A stretch of DNA of 64,000 nucleotides from Hermodice carunculata (taxonomy: Eukaryota > Annelida > Polychaeta > Eunicida > Amphinomidae), in the NCBI GenBank assembly GCA_964020975.1, contig OZ026612.1, forward strand, positions 133,286,441 to 133,350,440, written 5' to 3'. Of the stretch, positions 1-50,058 are shown piece after piece. Both the position numbers and the translations under genes were made by a program. Numbering within the stretch: the first letter of the stretch is position 1; every line of letters begins with the position of its first letter. Under the pieces are notes generated by a model that saw only the letters and a list, made by a program, of their open reading frames with translations, had not been told where the DNA came from and made no database searches.

Positions 1-500
1 ACAAAATGTGAATTAGCATTAGGATGCCCATTAGCTTACATAGTAATCAATAGGAAAGGTGCATTTAGCAATAAGTACCCAAATTTAAAAATTGTTAAAA
101 ATCAGGATTCTGCAGCATTGCCTCTTCGTGAAAAACTTTGTTTGACCCGCCCACAAGGAACACATCCACCAAGTTTCAGCTTAATCTGAGAGACAGTTCT
201 GGAGAAGAAGTCAAATATAGTGAAAACACATAAACAAGAGGGCTGTGTGAACAGCCCATGCTCAGCTGACCTAGGGATTCATCACACTTGTGGTTCTGTG
301 AACTTGGGATAGGAAAAAATAGGTAGACACTTATCAGAGGTACATCCCCACCAAGTTTGACATAGTAATCAATAGGAAAGGTGCATTTACTGATAAGTAC
401 CTGAATTGTAAAAATCATTAAAAATAAAATAGCAGTGCCACCTGCTGAACAATTTTGTTTGCCGTTTTCACAAGGAACACATCCACCAAGTTTCACCTTA

Positions 501-700
501 NNNNNNNNNNNNNNNNNNNNNNNNNNNNNNNNNNNNNNNNNNNNNNNNNNNNNNNNNNNNNNNNNNNNNNNNNNNNNNNNNNNNNNNNNNNNNNNNNNNN
601 NNNNNNNNNNNNNNNNNNNNNNNNNNNNNNNNNNNNNNNNNNNNNNNNNNNNNNNNNNNNNNNNNNNNNNNNNNNNNNNNNNNNNNNNNNNNNNNNNNNN
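501..700. other. Assembly gap
   Basis: Exactly 200 N. It lies inside a family A repeat, so it probably reflects failed assembly across the repeat and its true length is unknown. Confidence 0.98.
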
Positions 701-900
701 ATCTGAGAGATGGTTTTGGAGAAGTTGAAAATATCAAAAACACACAAAAAATCATCAAAAATAGAAAGATATTGCAGCACCAACCGGTGAATAAATTAAG
801 GACAGGAGTCACCAGGAGTGTTAATGTGTGATATCAAAGCAGTTGGGGTGACTGGTTTCAGAGAAGATTATTTTTTGAAATTTGTCCAGAGAAAAAAAAA

Positions 901-1651
901 TCAGAAACAAGAGGATCATGATGATCCTGTGCTCTGCTGACTGGGATCTGCTTTTACAGTATTGGAACACATGGACTGCAGTCTAGATTTGTACAGCTAT
1001 ATACATGTATGTAGAGTGGTAGCAAAGTTTGTCCTTAAAATAAATTTTGCGGAAGGACGGAAGGACAGACGGACGGACGACGGACGCAAACGGATTCTAT
1101 AAGTTCTGCTGATGGTAGTGCAGGTATTATCAATTGACATACCTTGCTGTTTCAATGGCTGCCGTTGTACAGTGGCAGCACTCACTTGCAGTCACAAAGT
1201 CTGTTTTCTCATAACTTTGTCAAAAATTAACATATCCACATTATTTTCGCAAACTTTCATTGTCTAATGTCCAACTATATTCTGATAAAATTTTAAGTAA
1301 TTCTATCATGCTGGTCTGGAGAAGAAGTCGAAAATAGCCTTAACACACAAAAATTCAAAAGAAAAATACCTGGTGGCCAAAATGAGAACTAGTTGACCCC
1401 AGGTGACCCTATGTGCAATATCAAAGCAATTGGCCATGTAGTTCTTGAGATGAAGAAATTTTATTTTTTTTCAAGAAAAAAATTAAAAAATTCATTAAAA
1501 ATAGAAAAATTATTGCATCAACATCTCCTTTGCAAACTTGGCAGAGGTTCACCTGGGCAACATCCATGTGCAAAATTAAAACATTCCATGCAGCGGTTTT
1601 TGAGAAGAAGTCAAAAGGGTAAATACAATAGTGTAATATATGCACTGTATC

Positions 1652-1714
<63 letters not shown>

Positions 1715-2311
1715 TTATATATATATATATATATATATACAGCTGCAGCACTTCCTTACAGTTGCGAAGTTTGATATCCCACAACTTTACCTACAATTAA
1801 CATACCCATATTATTTTCGCAAACTTTTATTGTCTAATGTCCAACTATATTCTGATAAAATTTTAAGCAATTCTGTTCAGCCGTTCTGGAGAAGAGGTCA
1901 AAAATAGCCTTAACAGGCAATAATTCACAAAAAAATAGGAAAAAATCACAGTGCCACCTGGTGGCCAAAATAAGAAGTGGTTGACCCCAGATGACCCTAT
2001 GTGCAATATCAAAGCAATTGGCTTCGTAGTTCTTAAGATGAAGAAATTTTATTTTTTTTTCAAAAAATTAATTAAAAAATTCATAAAAAATAGAAAATTA
2101 TTGCATGATCATCTCCTTCGCAAACTTGGTAGAGGTACACCTGGGGATCCTCCATGTGCAAAATCAAAACATTCTATGCAGCGGTTTTTGAGAAGAAGTC
2201 GAAAATATAAAAAGTCTAACGACAGACGGACGGACGGAAGGACGGACAGACGGACGAAAACGGATTCTATAAACTCTGCTGACTGACAAGTCAGCAGAGC
2301 TAAAAAATCAA
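901..2311 (+). mobile_element. Family A2 repeat copy inserted in family A
   Basis: The 5' end carries a perfect hairpin GGATCAT-G-ATGATCC (913-927) and GCTCTGCTGAC (931-941). The 3' end carries a GACGGACGG tract (about 2221-2256) and a perfect 11-bp stem with loop GACA (2274-2299). The middle holds two partial tandem copies of the body, split by an (AT)n run. The family A sequence resumes after 2311 (CAATGAACCATGACC), so this copy landed in the A-rich part of an older one. A shorter A2 copy lies at 20161-20945. Confidence 0.7.
1654..1738. repeat. (AT)n microsatellite
   Basis: About 85 bases of nearly pure AT with two TTT interruptions, between two partial copies of the A2 body. Confidence 0.95.
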
Positions 2312-3599
2312 TGAACCATGACCATTTGAACAAACTTGGTAGAGACCCACCAAAGGTACATTACTACCAAGTTTGAAGTCAATCTGGATGACGGCTTCAG
2401 AGAAGCTGAAAATGTGAACCAGCATTAGAATGCCTATTGAATTACATGGTAATAAACAGGAGAGGTGCATTTACTGATAAGTACCTGAATTGAAAAAATA
2501 GTTAAAAATCAGGAATCCACAGCAGGGCCACCTAGTGAACAACTTTGTCTGACCTTTCCACAAGGAACATATCCACCAAGTTTCACCTTAATCTGAGTGA
2601 TGGTTTTGGAGAAGAAGTCAAAAATGGCAAAAACACACAAAAAAATCATCAAAAATTACAAAAAAAAAAAAAAAAAAAAAAAAATGAAGCACCATCTGGT
2701 GGACAAATAAAGAACTAGGAGTCCCAACTGTGGGATATCAAAGCAATTGGGTGAGTGGTGTCAGAGAAGATTATTTTTTAAGATTTGTCCAAAAAAAAAA
2801 AAAAGAACAAAAAAATTCATAAAATCCAAAAATCAATGGACTATAACCTTTTGAGCAAACTTGGTAGAGACCCACCAGAGGTACATTGCTTCCAAGTTTG
2901 AGGTCAATCTGGCTGACAGTTTTTGAGAAGAAGTTGAAAATGTGAACTGTGGAGAGACGAAGGATGGATGGACAGATGGACAGGACCCTTACAAAAGCTC
3001 AGCTGACTAACAAGTCAGTTGAGCTAAAAATCATTAAAAAAATTAAAATTGCAGCACCACCTGGCGAACAAATTAACAACGAAGAGTCCCTAGGAGTGTT
3101 CCTGTGTTATATCAAAGCTATTGGGAGAGCAGTTTCAGAAATTTTTTAAGGTTTGCCCCAAAAAAGAACGAAAAAAATCATAAAAAATTACTGAAGCTAC
3201 TTGAACAAACTTGGTAGAGACCCACCCCAAGTACATCGCCATTAAGTTTGAAGTGAATCTGACCGATGGTTTTTGAGAAGTTGAAAATGGAACTGCGGAC
3301 AGACGGTCGAACGGACTGACGCACATACGGATGGAGAGACGACAGACCATCCTAAAAGCTCAGCTGACTGACAAGTCAGCTGACCTAAAAATTACCCTCC
3401 CCCTGAAAAAAAAAAGAAGAAAAAAACAGAAAGAAAAGAAATCACCTGAGGTATATCCATTTGAACAATTTATTTGAAATCCATCCAACTTGTACATTGC
3501 TACCAAGTTTGAAATGGATCTGGCTGTCAGTTTTGGAGAAATCAAAAATGTAAATTGTGGTCACAGAAATAATGGAGGTCTGAAAGGGCAAGGGCCTCT

Positions 3600-3774
3600 C
3601 AGTGAAACCTTATTATAATGACACTCAGATATCTGACATATTCAATATAATGACACAAAATTTCATGGGAAAAGGTTTACTTTTCTTTGTTATTTGACTC
3701 CTTTATGGGATATAATCAGTTATCTGACATATTTCTTAGGGAACAGATGGTGTCACTTTAACGAGTTTTCACTG
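3600..3774. mobile_element. Tc1/mariner-pogo-like MITE
   Basis: A 175-bp sequence with terminal inverted repeats. The left end reads CAGTGAAACCTTATTATAAT and the right end, read inward on the other strand, begins CAGTGAAAACTCGTTAAAGT. Both continue into GACAC. CAGTGAAACCTCGTTATAA-type ends are known from pogo/Tigger-like elements. The right flank is TA; a left TA is not preserved. It has no coding capacity. Confidence 0.6.
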
Positions 3775-6700
3775 TATATGCATAAATACACACACACAAT
3801 CATACTTTAAAACAGTCAAAGCAGACCATGTTTGGATGTCATTCACCAAAGTATTTTTATTAGTTGTTACTTGAAAACTCGGCATATTTTTTTATTGTTA
3901 GGACTACATGAAATATTTACAGGATCTTTGCAATGCTGCATGTTTAGCTGGTCTTTTGTTTTAAGAATATAATGATGCAGTGTAATGCAAGTTTGCATAC
4001 CACACCATACCCCTTGTATATGCACTCAAAATAAAATGAACAATATCATGTATATCTTAAATTATATTTATTTTCCAACAGCATTCTCCCTTAGATAAAT
4101 AAAACCAAACACAGACTGAGATTCTGAGCTGACACTCAATGAACCACACACAGAAGAAAGGTGATTCACCATGTACCGTATACATACAATACAATGAGAA
4201 TTGTTCATGAAGAGCAATACATGTACCTGTACTCCTGCACTTGCTATAGACAAATGTACCAAGATACAAGTGTTTTTGGAATAAATCTACGGTACACTGA
4301 AAATTGCTTCCCCTTCACATTTTTTCAGTTTAACTGAATATGCAAATTAAAAATATTGCTTAAAGCTGATTTTGATTGTACTGCTTTCCTCTCAACATAT
4401 TGGCCTGAAGACACTTCAGTGTGTGGGAATCTGTTTACTGGTACATATTTCAGGTTTTGTTTTGTCTTTTCAAAAATGTTTTTGATTTGGTGAAATGGTG
4501 AGATCAGGACTATTTTTCAACTTTAAAAAATCCATACAATGCATAGAAATTAAGCAATTTGCAATGTTATGTTATGGCTTTTACAACAAAGTACAGACAA
4601 AACACTGCTGACTTGAGATTTTTCCCTCTTCAACACAAAATACATCCTTCATTCTGGTGCGTTAGTCGGACGTTGGCAATAAGAGCTAGAAGTATACTTA
4701 TGTCACACTGACAGCTGGTTTAAGCATATTCTTACGTAACAAAAGCCACTGGGAACACTGGTATTACTTCATTTGTCTTATAAAACAAAGGCTTAATTTC
4801 ATCCAAAAAGAAAATCTGACCACGGAAATGACCATAAAACCCCTCAGCCAAGGCAGACACCGTGACCTTGAAAATACGTCTGAAGAATGTGCTACTACAG
4901 CACAAGTTTGATGACAGTAGCTCAATTTTTTCAAACATTATTGTTTCCACAAGGCTGAAAATATATGATGACCACTGGTGACCCTGAAAATGCATCAAGG
5001 TCCCTGAATGTCATACTTAGCCAGGCAACCAATCAGATGCCTCTACAGTACAAGTTTCATGATAGTAGCTCAATATGTTCAAAAGATACTATGTCCACAA
5101 GGGTAACAGATGAATGGAGGTCGAACAGACAAATGTAAGCATGCAGAGACATGACAACCATATACCCAATGGGTAATTATGAAGAAAAACTGAGAAAATA
5201 TGATTTGATACCCTTATAATTTAACACCACTGCATGTGAAAAATTTTAATTCCATCATTTTCCTCAACTATATATTGTAACTATGTATATATAAAATGTA
5301 CTCTGTTATCGGTACACAAATATGGTTTTCAGATCTCTTCCACAATAGACACCCACATTAAAAGCACGACATGTGGCCATCAAAACAAGCACATCAAATT
5401 GATACATTTCAAACAAAATGTTTGTTATGTAATACCAGGTAAATGAGTAACTGGTGAATTGAGCACTACCCTCGGGAGATCAGTGTGTCAGCACAATGAC
5501 AGGACGGGGATTGACCATTTCCCACTCCACATGCCCCGATAGACTGAAAGTATCATCTGCTGTTTTTTTCTGTTTCTGTTTTAGTTATAAAACAATGTAT
5601 GAAGTTTGTACAGTATTATTTGCAGGACCATACACCAGGCTGATACCTCTCCTCAGGTACCTGGCATCCTGGTGCTTCAGGTTTGCAGAGCAGAGGCAAG
5701 CTGTTGCCATACACTTATTATCACCGGGAAAATGGGCAACGCGAGCCGCCTACGCAAAACACAGAAAAAGCAGCATGTATCACAGGAAACGATATGATTG
5801 TGTCCAACAGCCTTGATGGTGGCCATACAACAAGGCCATCCAAACTAACATAAGTACAGGGCACTAGCATGGTGACTTACATCACGGTCAGTACACAGGG
5901 CAAGCTGTACATCATACTATTTTCACATTCAATAACTACAATGAACTATTGTTCATCCAAACACTTGTCCAAGTATATGTTTCAGATTTTGAAGCATTTG
6001 GACAGGTGTTTCAAACATAATGACAGGTCAACAAAATAGGCCCACGCAAGTTAAGGTCCTGGGCACCACAGTTGCTTGAAAGAGACTACAATCATACCAC
6101 AAATTACTTAAGAGATCAAAATTTATGAGAAGACAAAGGTACACATTTGTTTGTGTGTGTGTTTAAATATATACAAACAGCATGAAAGCACATTCTGGGA
6201 TATAAATATGACTGAAGTTGCATCATTAAGACTTTTACACAGTTTTAGCTTATACGATCTGTATTGTGAAACAGCTGAAAGCATAAAAATTAATGTTTTG
6301 AGTATATATCTACCTCGAATACTTTTGACCTCACTTCATGAGTTAATTTAGTTTACCTTCGGATGTGTTTTATAAGCATAGATTAGGCACAAATACTTGA
6401 CACAAACAACAAATGCAAAACAAAATCAAATATAACGTCATAATGAAGGAGAAGGTAAAGTTTAGACTAAAAGATGTCTCAACACATAGTTTTCCTGAAA
6501 ATGACCAGGAATGTCCTTGTAATATATAACTATAAAATACTGATGTAGATATTCTGTCTTCTTAAAAGATTCATTTAGGAATGTAGGATCACTGTTCCAA
6601 GAAAATCTTGAGAGGGTCACATGGGAATGACTTATGCCTGCGATGACTGTAACAAAAATTGATATGATAAAAATTATTATAAATACAGTCAAATATGAAT

Positions 6701-7579
6701 GTAGAGTATCAGAAAAACGTCAGATCTATAAATAACCATACATCCACTCAAACATGATTGTGATAATACATAGTCAAAACACGGCAAGGGTATGGTCTTG
6801 AGTGACTAGTGCGACTGGTTTTGTTCCTTGTGCAACTCATCAGGCATGGTGTCAGTTAAACCCCTGATAATGCGTTCCACCGTGTAAGCGTGAGATGTAG
6901 TACAGTTCCCATGTGTAGAGTGTGGAAGTAAACAAGTAAAAATTATTTTGATAGCTCCACCCACTTTTGTGCTTGACATTTCAAGTTAAATTATGAGTAA
7001 TACATACCATTAAATACTTTCAAAACACACATGAACTAAATAAATTAAACCCAGGTAATGAAATTCTTCCTCTTGGAGGGCAATATAGTTACTATTTTCT
7101 TTTCATTCAATTTGTCTCCTAATAATGATTTTCTACGCAGCCCATCAGTGAGAACATCTTTGCTCAATGTCCTTATCTTTTTTGAAAGATGTGCCTTTTC
7201 TTCAAAATGCAAAAAAAAAAAAAAAAAAACCCTCTGCCTAAATGCCTTTTCTGTCTCAAATAAAGATGACTCTGTGACAGATTCTCTCATAAGAGGCCAC
7301 ACTGTACATCAAAGTACTTCTGCTTGGTAACAAGATTCTGCATGTTATTGGCATTATTTCAGGTACAAGTTTTGTGTGGTTCACAACTGCTGCTGCTGCT
7401 TCCCATTTGTAATGTGTTCCCTCCACTCTGAGCTTCTCTTTACATTTGGTTCTAGTACAACAGCCAACTAGCAAGCTGAGTTATCAAATAAGCATATTGA
7501 TCTGAGTACTGGTATGGATACCATCTCCCTCCTTTCCATGTGACTTTTGGAGAAAGGAAAATAGCTACCAGTGTCCATA
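3775..7579. other. GCAT 3' flank, no gene recognised
   Basis: AT-rich sequence downstream of the GCAT stop. It may include the 3' UTR; the nearest AATAAA I noted on the minus strand is far away, near 4067-4072. A two-unit repeat lies at about 4795-5180, with CAAGTTTGATGACAGTAGCTC and CAAGTTTCATGATAGTAGCTC as matching cores. Short open frames at 5496-5816 and elsewhere show no family resemblance. Confidence 0.5.
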
Positions 7580-44624
<37,045 letters not shown>

Positions 44625-44720
44625 GCTGCTGCTGTCGACGGTCTTGGGGGGATGGGTTATAGTCTGACTTACCAGCATTGACGTTACATAATATACGAGA
44701 GCAAAATTATCCAATCAAAT
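44625..44720 (-). promoter_or_regulatory. Possible GCAT proximal promoter
   Basis: Upstream of the exon 1 ATG lie a CRE-like TGACGTTA (44679-44686) and an inverted CCAAT box (CCAAT on the plus strand at 44711-44715), about 55 and 87 bases from the ATG. No TATA box is evident. A donor-like GTAAGT also occurs at about 44667-44672 on the minus strand, so a further 5' non-coding exon cannot be excluded. This is inference from short motifs. Confidence 0.25.
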
Positions 44721-44929
44721 TTGAGTTAACAAAACTGCACACTTGGAGGCGCTGCAGCAGGTGCCACAATGAAGCAGAACAAGGAAGCACGCGATCATTA
44801 TCAATGAGATGTTGGCTCAAGGGGAAATTACCCCATGTCAACATACTTGGTCTTGGAGAGTGAAATCCCATCATGAACTTTGCATTGTCATAGGCTGAAA
44901 AAGAACTTTGCTATTTATCCCGCGCGCAC

Positions 44930-45323
44930 ACACACTCGTTTACACATAGGTCTACACAAATGGGGTCCTGAGTGTTAGGGGTTTATCTGTGTATAGTTTT
45001 GAAGATATTCAAGATGGCAAATTTTCAAGTGCCCCTGTTCAGCATAAATTAAAATGCTACAGTTTTTAAATATTCCATTTGATCGGCATTTGGCAAGTAT
45101 CGTAAACATGCATATGCAAGTTTGAATTTTTTGTCTATCTCTAATAGTCTTGAAGATATGGAGCCTTTAAAATTTTACATGCCCCTAATTTGCATAATTT
45201 TGAACATCATGACCAAGTCCAAATAATGCGGTAAATTTCATTGGTAGGTCAGCCACCACCTTGCCAAGCTATATGGTTTTCGGAACAATTGTGTCCGAGA
45301 AAAGCTCCGGTCAATGCTTGGGT

Positions 45324-45420
<97 letters not shown>

Positions 45421-45485
45421 AACAAAGAGGGAGCGAGGGAGGGAAGGAAGGAGGGAAGAAAGGAAGGAAGGAAAGAAAGAAAGAT
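44930..45485 (+). repeat. Family D repeat ending in (GAAA)n
   Basis: Body text (AGATATTCAAGATGGCAAAT, CTTGAAGATATGGAGCC, TTGGTAGGTCAGCCACCACC, GTGTCCGAGAAAAGCTCCGG) matches 46985-47460. An imperfect (GAAA)n and GA/GGAA tract follows (about 45327-45485). The end hairpin is missing in this copy. Confidence 0.6.
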
Positions 45486-45929
45486 TCAGATTTAGATTCA
45501 TTTTATACGACATAGAAGTGACTATATTGTAAACATTTTAGTAATTGCGCAAAAAACATATGTGACAAAGACAGTATGGATAATAGTGAGAATGGAATTA
45601 CCATACAAAATTTTTTTGTCAGGATGACCCTGCTAAGGATGATAAACATTCGCTTCCACAAGGGCCACCTAGGAATAGTTGACTTGTATGTTACATCTAG
45701 TTTGAACAGAGGTTCCGTCCTTTACAGAAAGAATCAAAGAGAAAGGACTCCGGCATTAATACACAAGATTTCAGGTATGATTATGATGTGTTATTACACA
45801 CAAAGCAATTAACAATTGAGCAAGTTTCAGAATATTGGTTTATATACTATCTTAAAACATATCTTGAGAACCCACAGAAGGAGTGTGTATGACTTTTTCC
45901 TGTTATGTGTAAGGGTGTATCAGAAAGGA

Positions 45930-46110
<181 letters not shown>

Positions 46111-46559
46111 AAAGTTCCAGAAGGATTTTCTTTTGTAGAAAGTGGAAGGGAGATAGGATAAAGAAAATGAGGAGGAGGTGGTTTTCTGATACAGACTGGT
46201 GTATAGTGGCATAATTGTAACATAGGGGAGGACGATGAGAGTAAGGTTCAGAATTCGATGCAGTGGATAGAGGTAGAGTCAGTTCAGAATAAGAAAGTCA
46301 ATGGACGCAAGTGGCGTATGCAGGGATCGAGGCCCTGTCAGAAGAAGGGAATGATAAGATTTTTGGAAAGCTATGGACAGCTGTGAATAATGTCCCAACG
46401 ACGGTATCAGGTGCTACTTGTAGTGCTTTCAATGATCAGATTGGAGATGGGATAGAAAGGATTGAAGCTGGGGTTACAAATATAACTAGAAAAGAAGACT
46501 TGCTTCACAGCAAAACTATCTGGGTGCTTTCAAAATGAGAACAGTTTAGAACGAAGCTT

Positions 46560-48098
46560 GAAGTGATTCAAGATTTAAATTTTGTGTATTCAGCTAATTT
46601 GCAAAAATTAAAATTCTACAACTTTGGTTCATGGTTCATTGGATGCAGCTATGTCACAAACCTACAAATTGAAGTTAGAATTGCACATCTAGCTATAATA
46701 CTTTTGAAGCTATTCAAAAGATTTAAATTCTACGTACTCAACTTGTTTGCATAATTTAAAATTTTACAACTTTGGTTAATGGTTCATTGGATGTGGTTAT
46801 GTTACAAACCCATAAATTGAAGTTGGAATGTCATCTCTATCTATAATAGTTTTGAAGCTATTCACGATGTAAATTTTGCATATTTACTTCATTTGCATAA
46901 ATGAAAATCCAACAACGTTGGTTAATCGTCCATTAAATGCTGCTTTGTCACAATCCTAAAAATTGAAGTTGGAATGGCATCTGTATCTATAATAGTATTA
47001 GGGATACTCAACTTTCAAATTTTGGAACACTCCTGATCAGCATAATTTAATATTCTACAACTTTCATTTATTCTCCATTATATTGTCAGGTGTCACAGAC
47101 CTACACATACACATTGAAGTTCTGTGTCTGTCTGTAATAGTTTGGAAGATATGGAGCTTTTAAAATTTTAATAGCCCCTCAATTTGCATAATTGTAAACA
47201 TGACTATTCCAAACGATTTGCAAAATTTTCTCTCGTAGGTCAGTCACCATGGCAAGTTTGGTAGTTTTCGGAATAACAGTGGCGTAGGAAGATTTGAACT
47301 ATTGCCCCCCCCCCCCACCCCCAGTGATGAACTGTGCACGGAAGGTGCACCTTGCTTGGGGGGGAGGTCTAATTATTCGAGGGGCCAGGGCCCCCAGCCC
47401 TCCCCCCCCCCCCCGTTCCTGCGCCACTGAAAAATAGTGTCTGAGGGAAACTCCGGGCAAATTTGGTTGCAAAGAGGAAAGAACGAAAGAATGAAAGAAA
47501 GAAAGAAAGAAAAAGAAAGAAAGAAAGAAAATGCCTGGGTTTGCACCCAGACATAATAAGATAGCACTGGCTAGAGAGGAGCACCTCGACGCAGAGAGCT
47601 TGACATGACGGCAAAAAGAAGGGCATATTGTAATTAGAAAAGAAAATTTGCTTCAAAGTAAATCTGTCTGTGTGCCTTCAAAAGTGGTAAGTATTAAATG
47701 CTACAACTTGTGTCCTTTGGTACTTCACATTCAATAAGCTCATGGCTAGATGAACATTTCAAATGGCAAAATGATATAAACCTGTGACCTTTAGAGGTCA
47801 CATGTAAACTACAAAAATGTGCAGTGTTCCAATACCTACAATTTTAGTCCAACATGATTAAAATTTGGATAAAAATTGACCAAGTGATGGCTAAATGAAA
47901 ATTTCATAGGTTCAAATGACCTTGACCTTTGACCTCGAAAGGATACATCTAAATTACAAAAATATGCAGTGTTGCAATACCTAAAACTTGGATCCAATAT
48001 GGTTAAAATTGGATGAAAATTAACCAAGTGATAGCTAGATGAAAATTTCAAAAGTGTAAATGACATTGACCTTTGACCTTTAGAGGTCACATGTAAAT
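46560..48098 (+). repeat. Family D repeat, left part
   Basis: Three diverged units with CATTGGATG.(A/G)G.TATGTCACAAACC and TATAATA.TTTTGAAGCTATTC, a C-rich patch (47305-47413), a (GAAA)n tract (about 47480-47530) and the stem CTGGGT-TTGC-ACCCAG (47535-47550). Next come units of about 155 bp with TGACCTTTGACCT and AAATATGCAGTGTTGCAATACC. The sequence breaks at ATGTAAAT (48098) and resumes near 62047 after a LINE insertion. Confidence 0.65.
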
Positions 48099-48864
48099 AG
48101 CAATATAAAGTGGTTTTAAAACTGACGATCCGGAGTTTAAAAAAGTTTATGTCAAACAAAGGCTTATTATTCTAACTGACACACATTTAGGTGAATATCA
48201 TAACATAACTATACCTGGATACAAATCTTTCTTCTTCTCGAGAAAAAAAAAAAAAAAACACCCCCAAAAAACAAAAACAAAAAAAACTAACCCCCCCTCC
48301 GAAGTCTAATGGTATAGGAATTTTCATCAAGCACAATATCAGCAAAGGTATTCAAATCATTCAGAATGAAACCCCAGATGTGGTATGGATGAGGGCAGAT
48401 TCAAAATTTTTTGGCCCCAAACATGTTATATACATAGGGGCAGCATATGCTAGCCCAAAAATAACTACATATACCCAAAAGTTAGAGGAACCTGTCCTTA
48501 ATAGTTTATATAATGATGTAGCCGTGCTGGCAAGAAAAGGTAGGGTAGTCGCCGTAATGTTATTAGGGAATTTCAATGCTCGAACTGGCACAGAAATGGA
48601 TTTTTAAACACATGATGAAAACAAACACTCATCTTCCTATGATGAATATGTGGCAGATAGTGATAACAACTTACCAAGGCAGAATAAAGATTCTACAGTA
48701 TGCAGTTTTAGTAGAGAACTCTTGGATTTCTGTATTACAAACAGAACACGAATTATGAACAGTAGATGTTTGGGTGACTTAGGTGGATCCTTCACATGCC
48801 ACCAATATAATGGAAGTAGCACTGTTGATTATGCAATAGTACAAAAGATTTGATTAATGATATT

Positions 48865-49191
48865 TTGTACTTTAAAGTGCATGAATTCAGAAGTGACTTG
48901 TCAGATCACTGCATGATATCACTGGGTTTTAATGCATCTTTTTACCCTGTATCAAAAGAGAATGTTGAAGAATTTGTACTTTAAAGTGCATGAATTCAGA
49001 AGTGACTTGTCTGATCACTGCATGACATCACTTGGTTTTAATTCATCTTTTTACCATATATCAAATGAGAACGTTGAAGAATTTGAACTTTAAAGTGCAC
49101 TAATTCAGAAGTGACTTGTCAGATCACTGCATGATATCACCCGGTTTTAATGCATATTTTTACCCTGTATAAAATAATAATGTTGAAGAAT
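48865..49191 (+). repeat. 3 x 109-bp tandem duplication in the LINE endonuclease
   Basis: Units start at 48865, 48974 and 49083 with TTGTACTTTAAAGTGCATGA. Each contains the codons of the endonuclease SDH motif (RSDLSDHCMISLGF). Since 109 is not a multiple of three, the duplication shifts frame. Confidence 0.9.
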
Positions 49192-50003
49192 TACGTAAAA
49201 TTGATGGTAAAATCAAATGGAATCTGATGTATAAATGAATCGTTTGACAGATGTTGTGGCACAAAAGTAGCAGTGGCTGAGCTGGAGAGCCTATAGGTAG
49301 CCTATGTCACACAGGAAATGTTGACCAGGGGGCTGCGAGGGTCAGTAATTTTATTATTGGTAAAGCAGTTACAAGAATTTTTAGGAAAAAAATAAAACAA
49401 AGCTGGCAAGAAAAAATGGTTTAATAATTCATGTCGAAATTTGAGAGATGTTTTTTTTGGGGGGGGGAGGGTTCAATTACATCATGACCCAAATAATTGC
49501 TAGTTCAGCTTTTTTTAAGGAGAAGAAGCAGTGCAAGAATTTTGTAAACAGTGAGAAGAAAACGTTTAAAGAGTCACTGCTACTACAAAAAAATCTGATT
49601 TATAGGAAAAGGATCCCAAAAAGTATTGGAATTTGGTAAATGAGTTGAAAACCTTGGAAACAAATACTTTCGATAATGCTTCAAATATAAAGGCAGCAGA
49701 CTTAGAAAATATAACAAACAACTGTTAAATGTTGAAGAGGTACTACAGTGGGATGAAAACTATTACATAAATTAGATAAATTGGAGAAAGAAAAATATTT
49801 CACAAATCTAGATTACAACATCAATGTGAATGAAATTAAAAATGCAATGAAAGGCTAAAAATGGGATAGTCTCAGGGCTAGATCGCCTCAGTGGTGAATT
49901 AAGGGTACACCCACTAGCTTAGCCTACACATATGGAATTGTATTAAATGCCATGCTCCAAACAGGTTGTTATCCTACTGTCTGGACTCAAGGATATGTTA
50001 TTT

Positions 50004-50005
<2 letters not shown>

Positions 50006-50054
<49 letters not shown>
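50006..50054. repeat. (AT)n microsatellite inside the LINE
   Basis: About 49 bases of AT between the segment ahead of the RT and the RT of the split LINE. Confidence 0.95.

Positions 50055-50058
<4 letters not shown>

Larger units (their letters stand above)
1..3560 (+). repeat. Nested stack of hairpin-ended family A repeats
   Basis: Several overlapping copies of one interspersed repeat. Copies begin with AACAAGAGG followed by a small hairpin and GCTCAGCTGAC (5' hairpin at 240-257, subterminal motif at 260-270). The body has repeated units around CACCAAGTTTGAAGT and GGTTTTGGAGAAGAAGT. The 3' end is a GGACGG-rich tract and a stem-loop followed by TAAAA. Three 3' hairpins end copies at about 2299, 3024 and 3385, so copies sit inside one another. 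No coding sequence is supported; open frames here are short and differ between copies. Confidence 0.75.

Noticed and set aside
1393-1800. Tyr-Ile repeat frame over the (AT)n run
   Set aside because: Microsatellite artefact within a family A2 repeat.
5496-5816. 106-codon frame as a possible small gene
   Set aside because: No family resemblance, no exon-like borders, ordinary AT-rich 3' flank.
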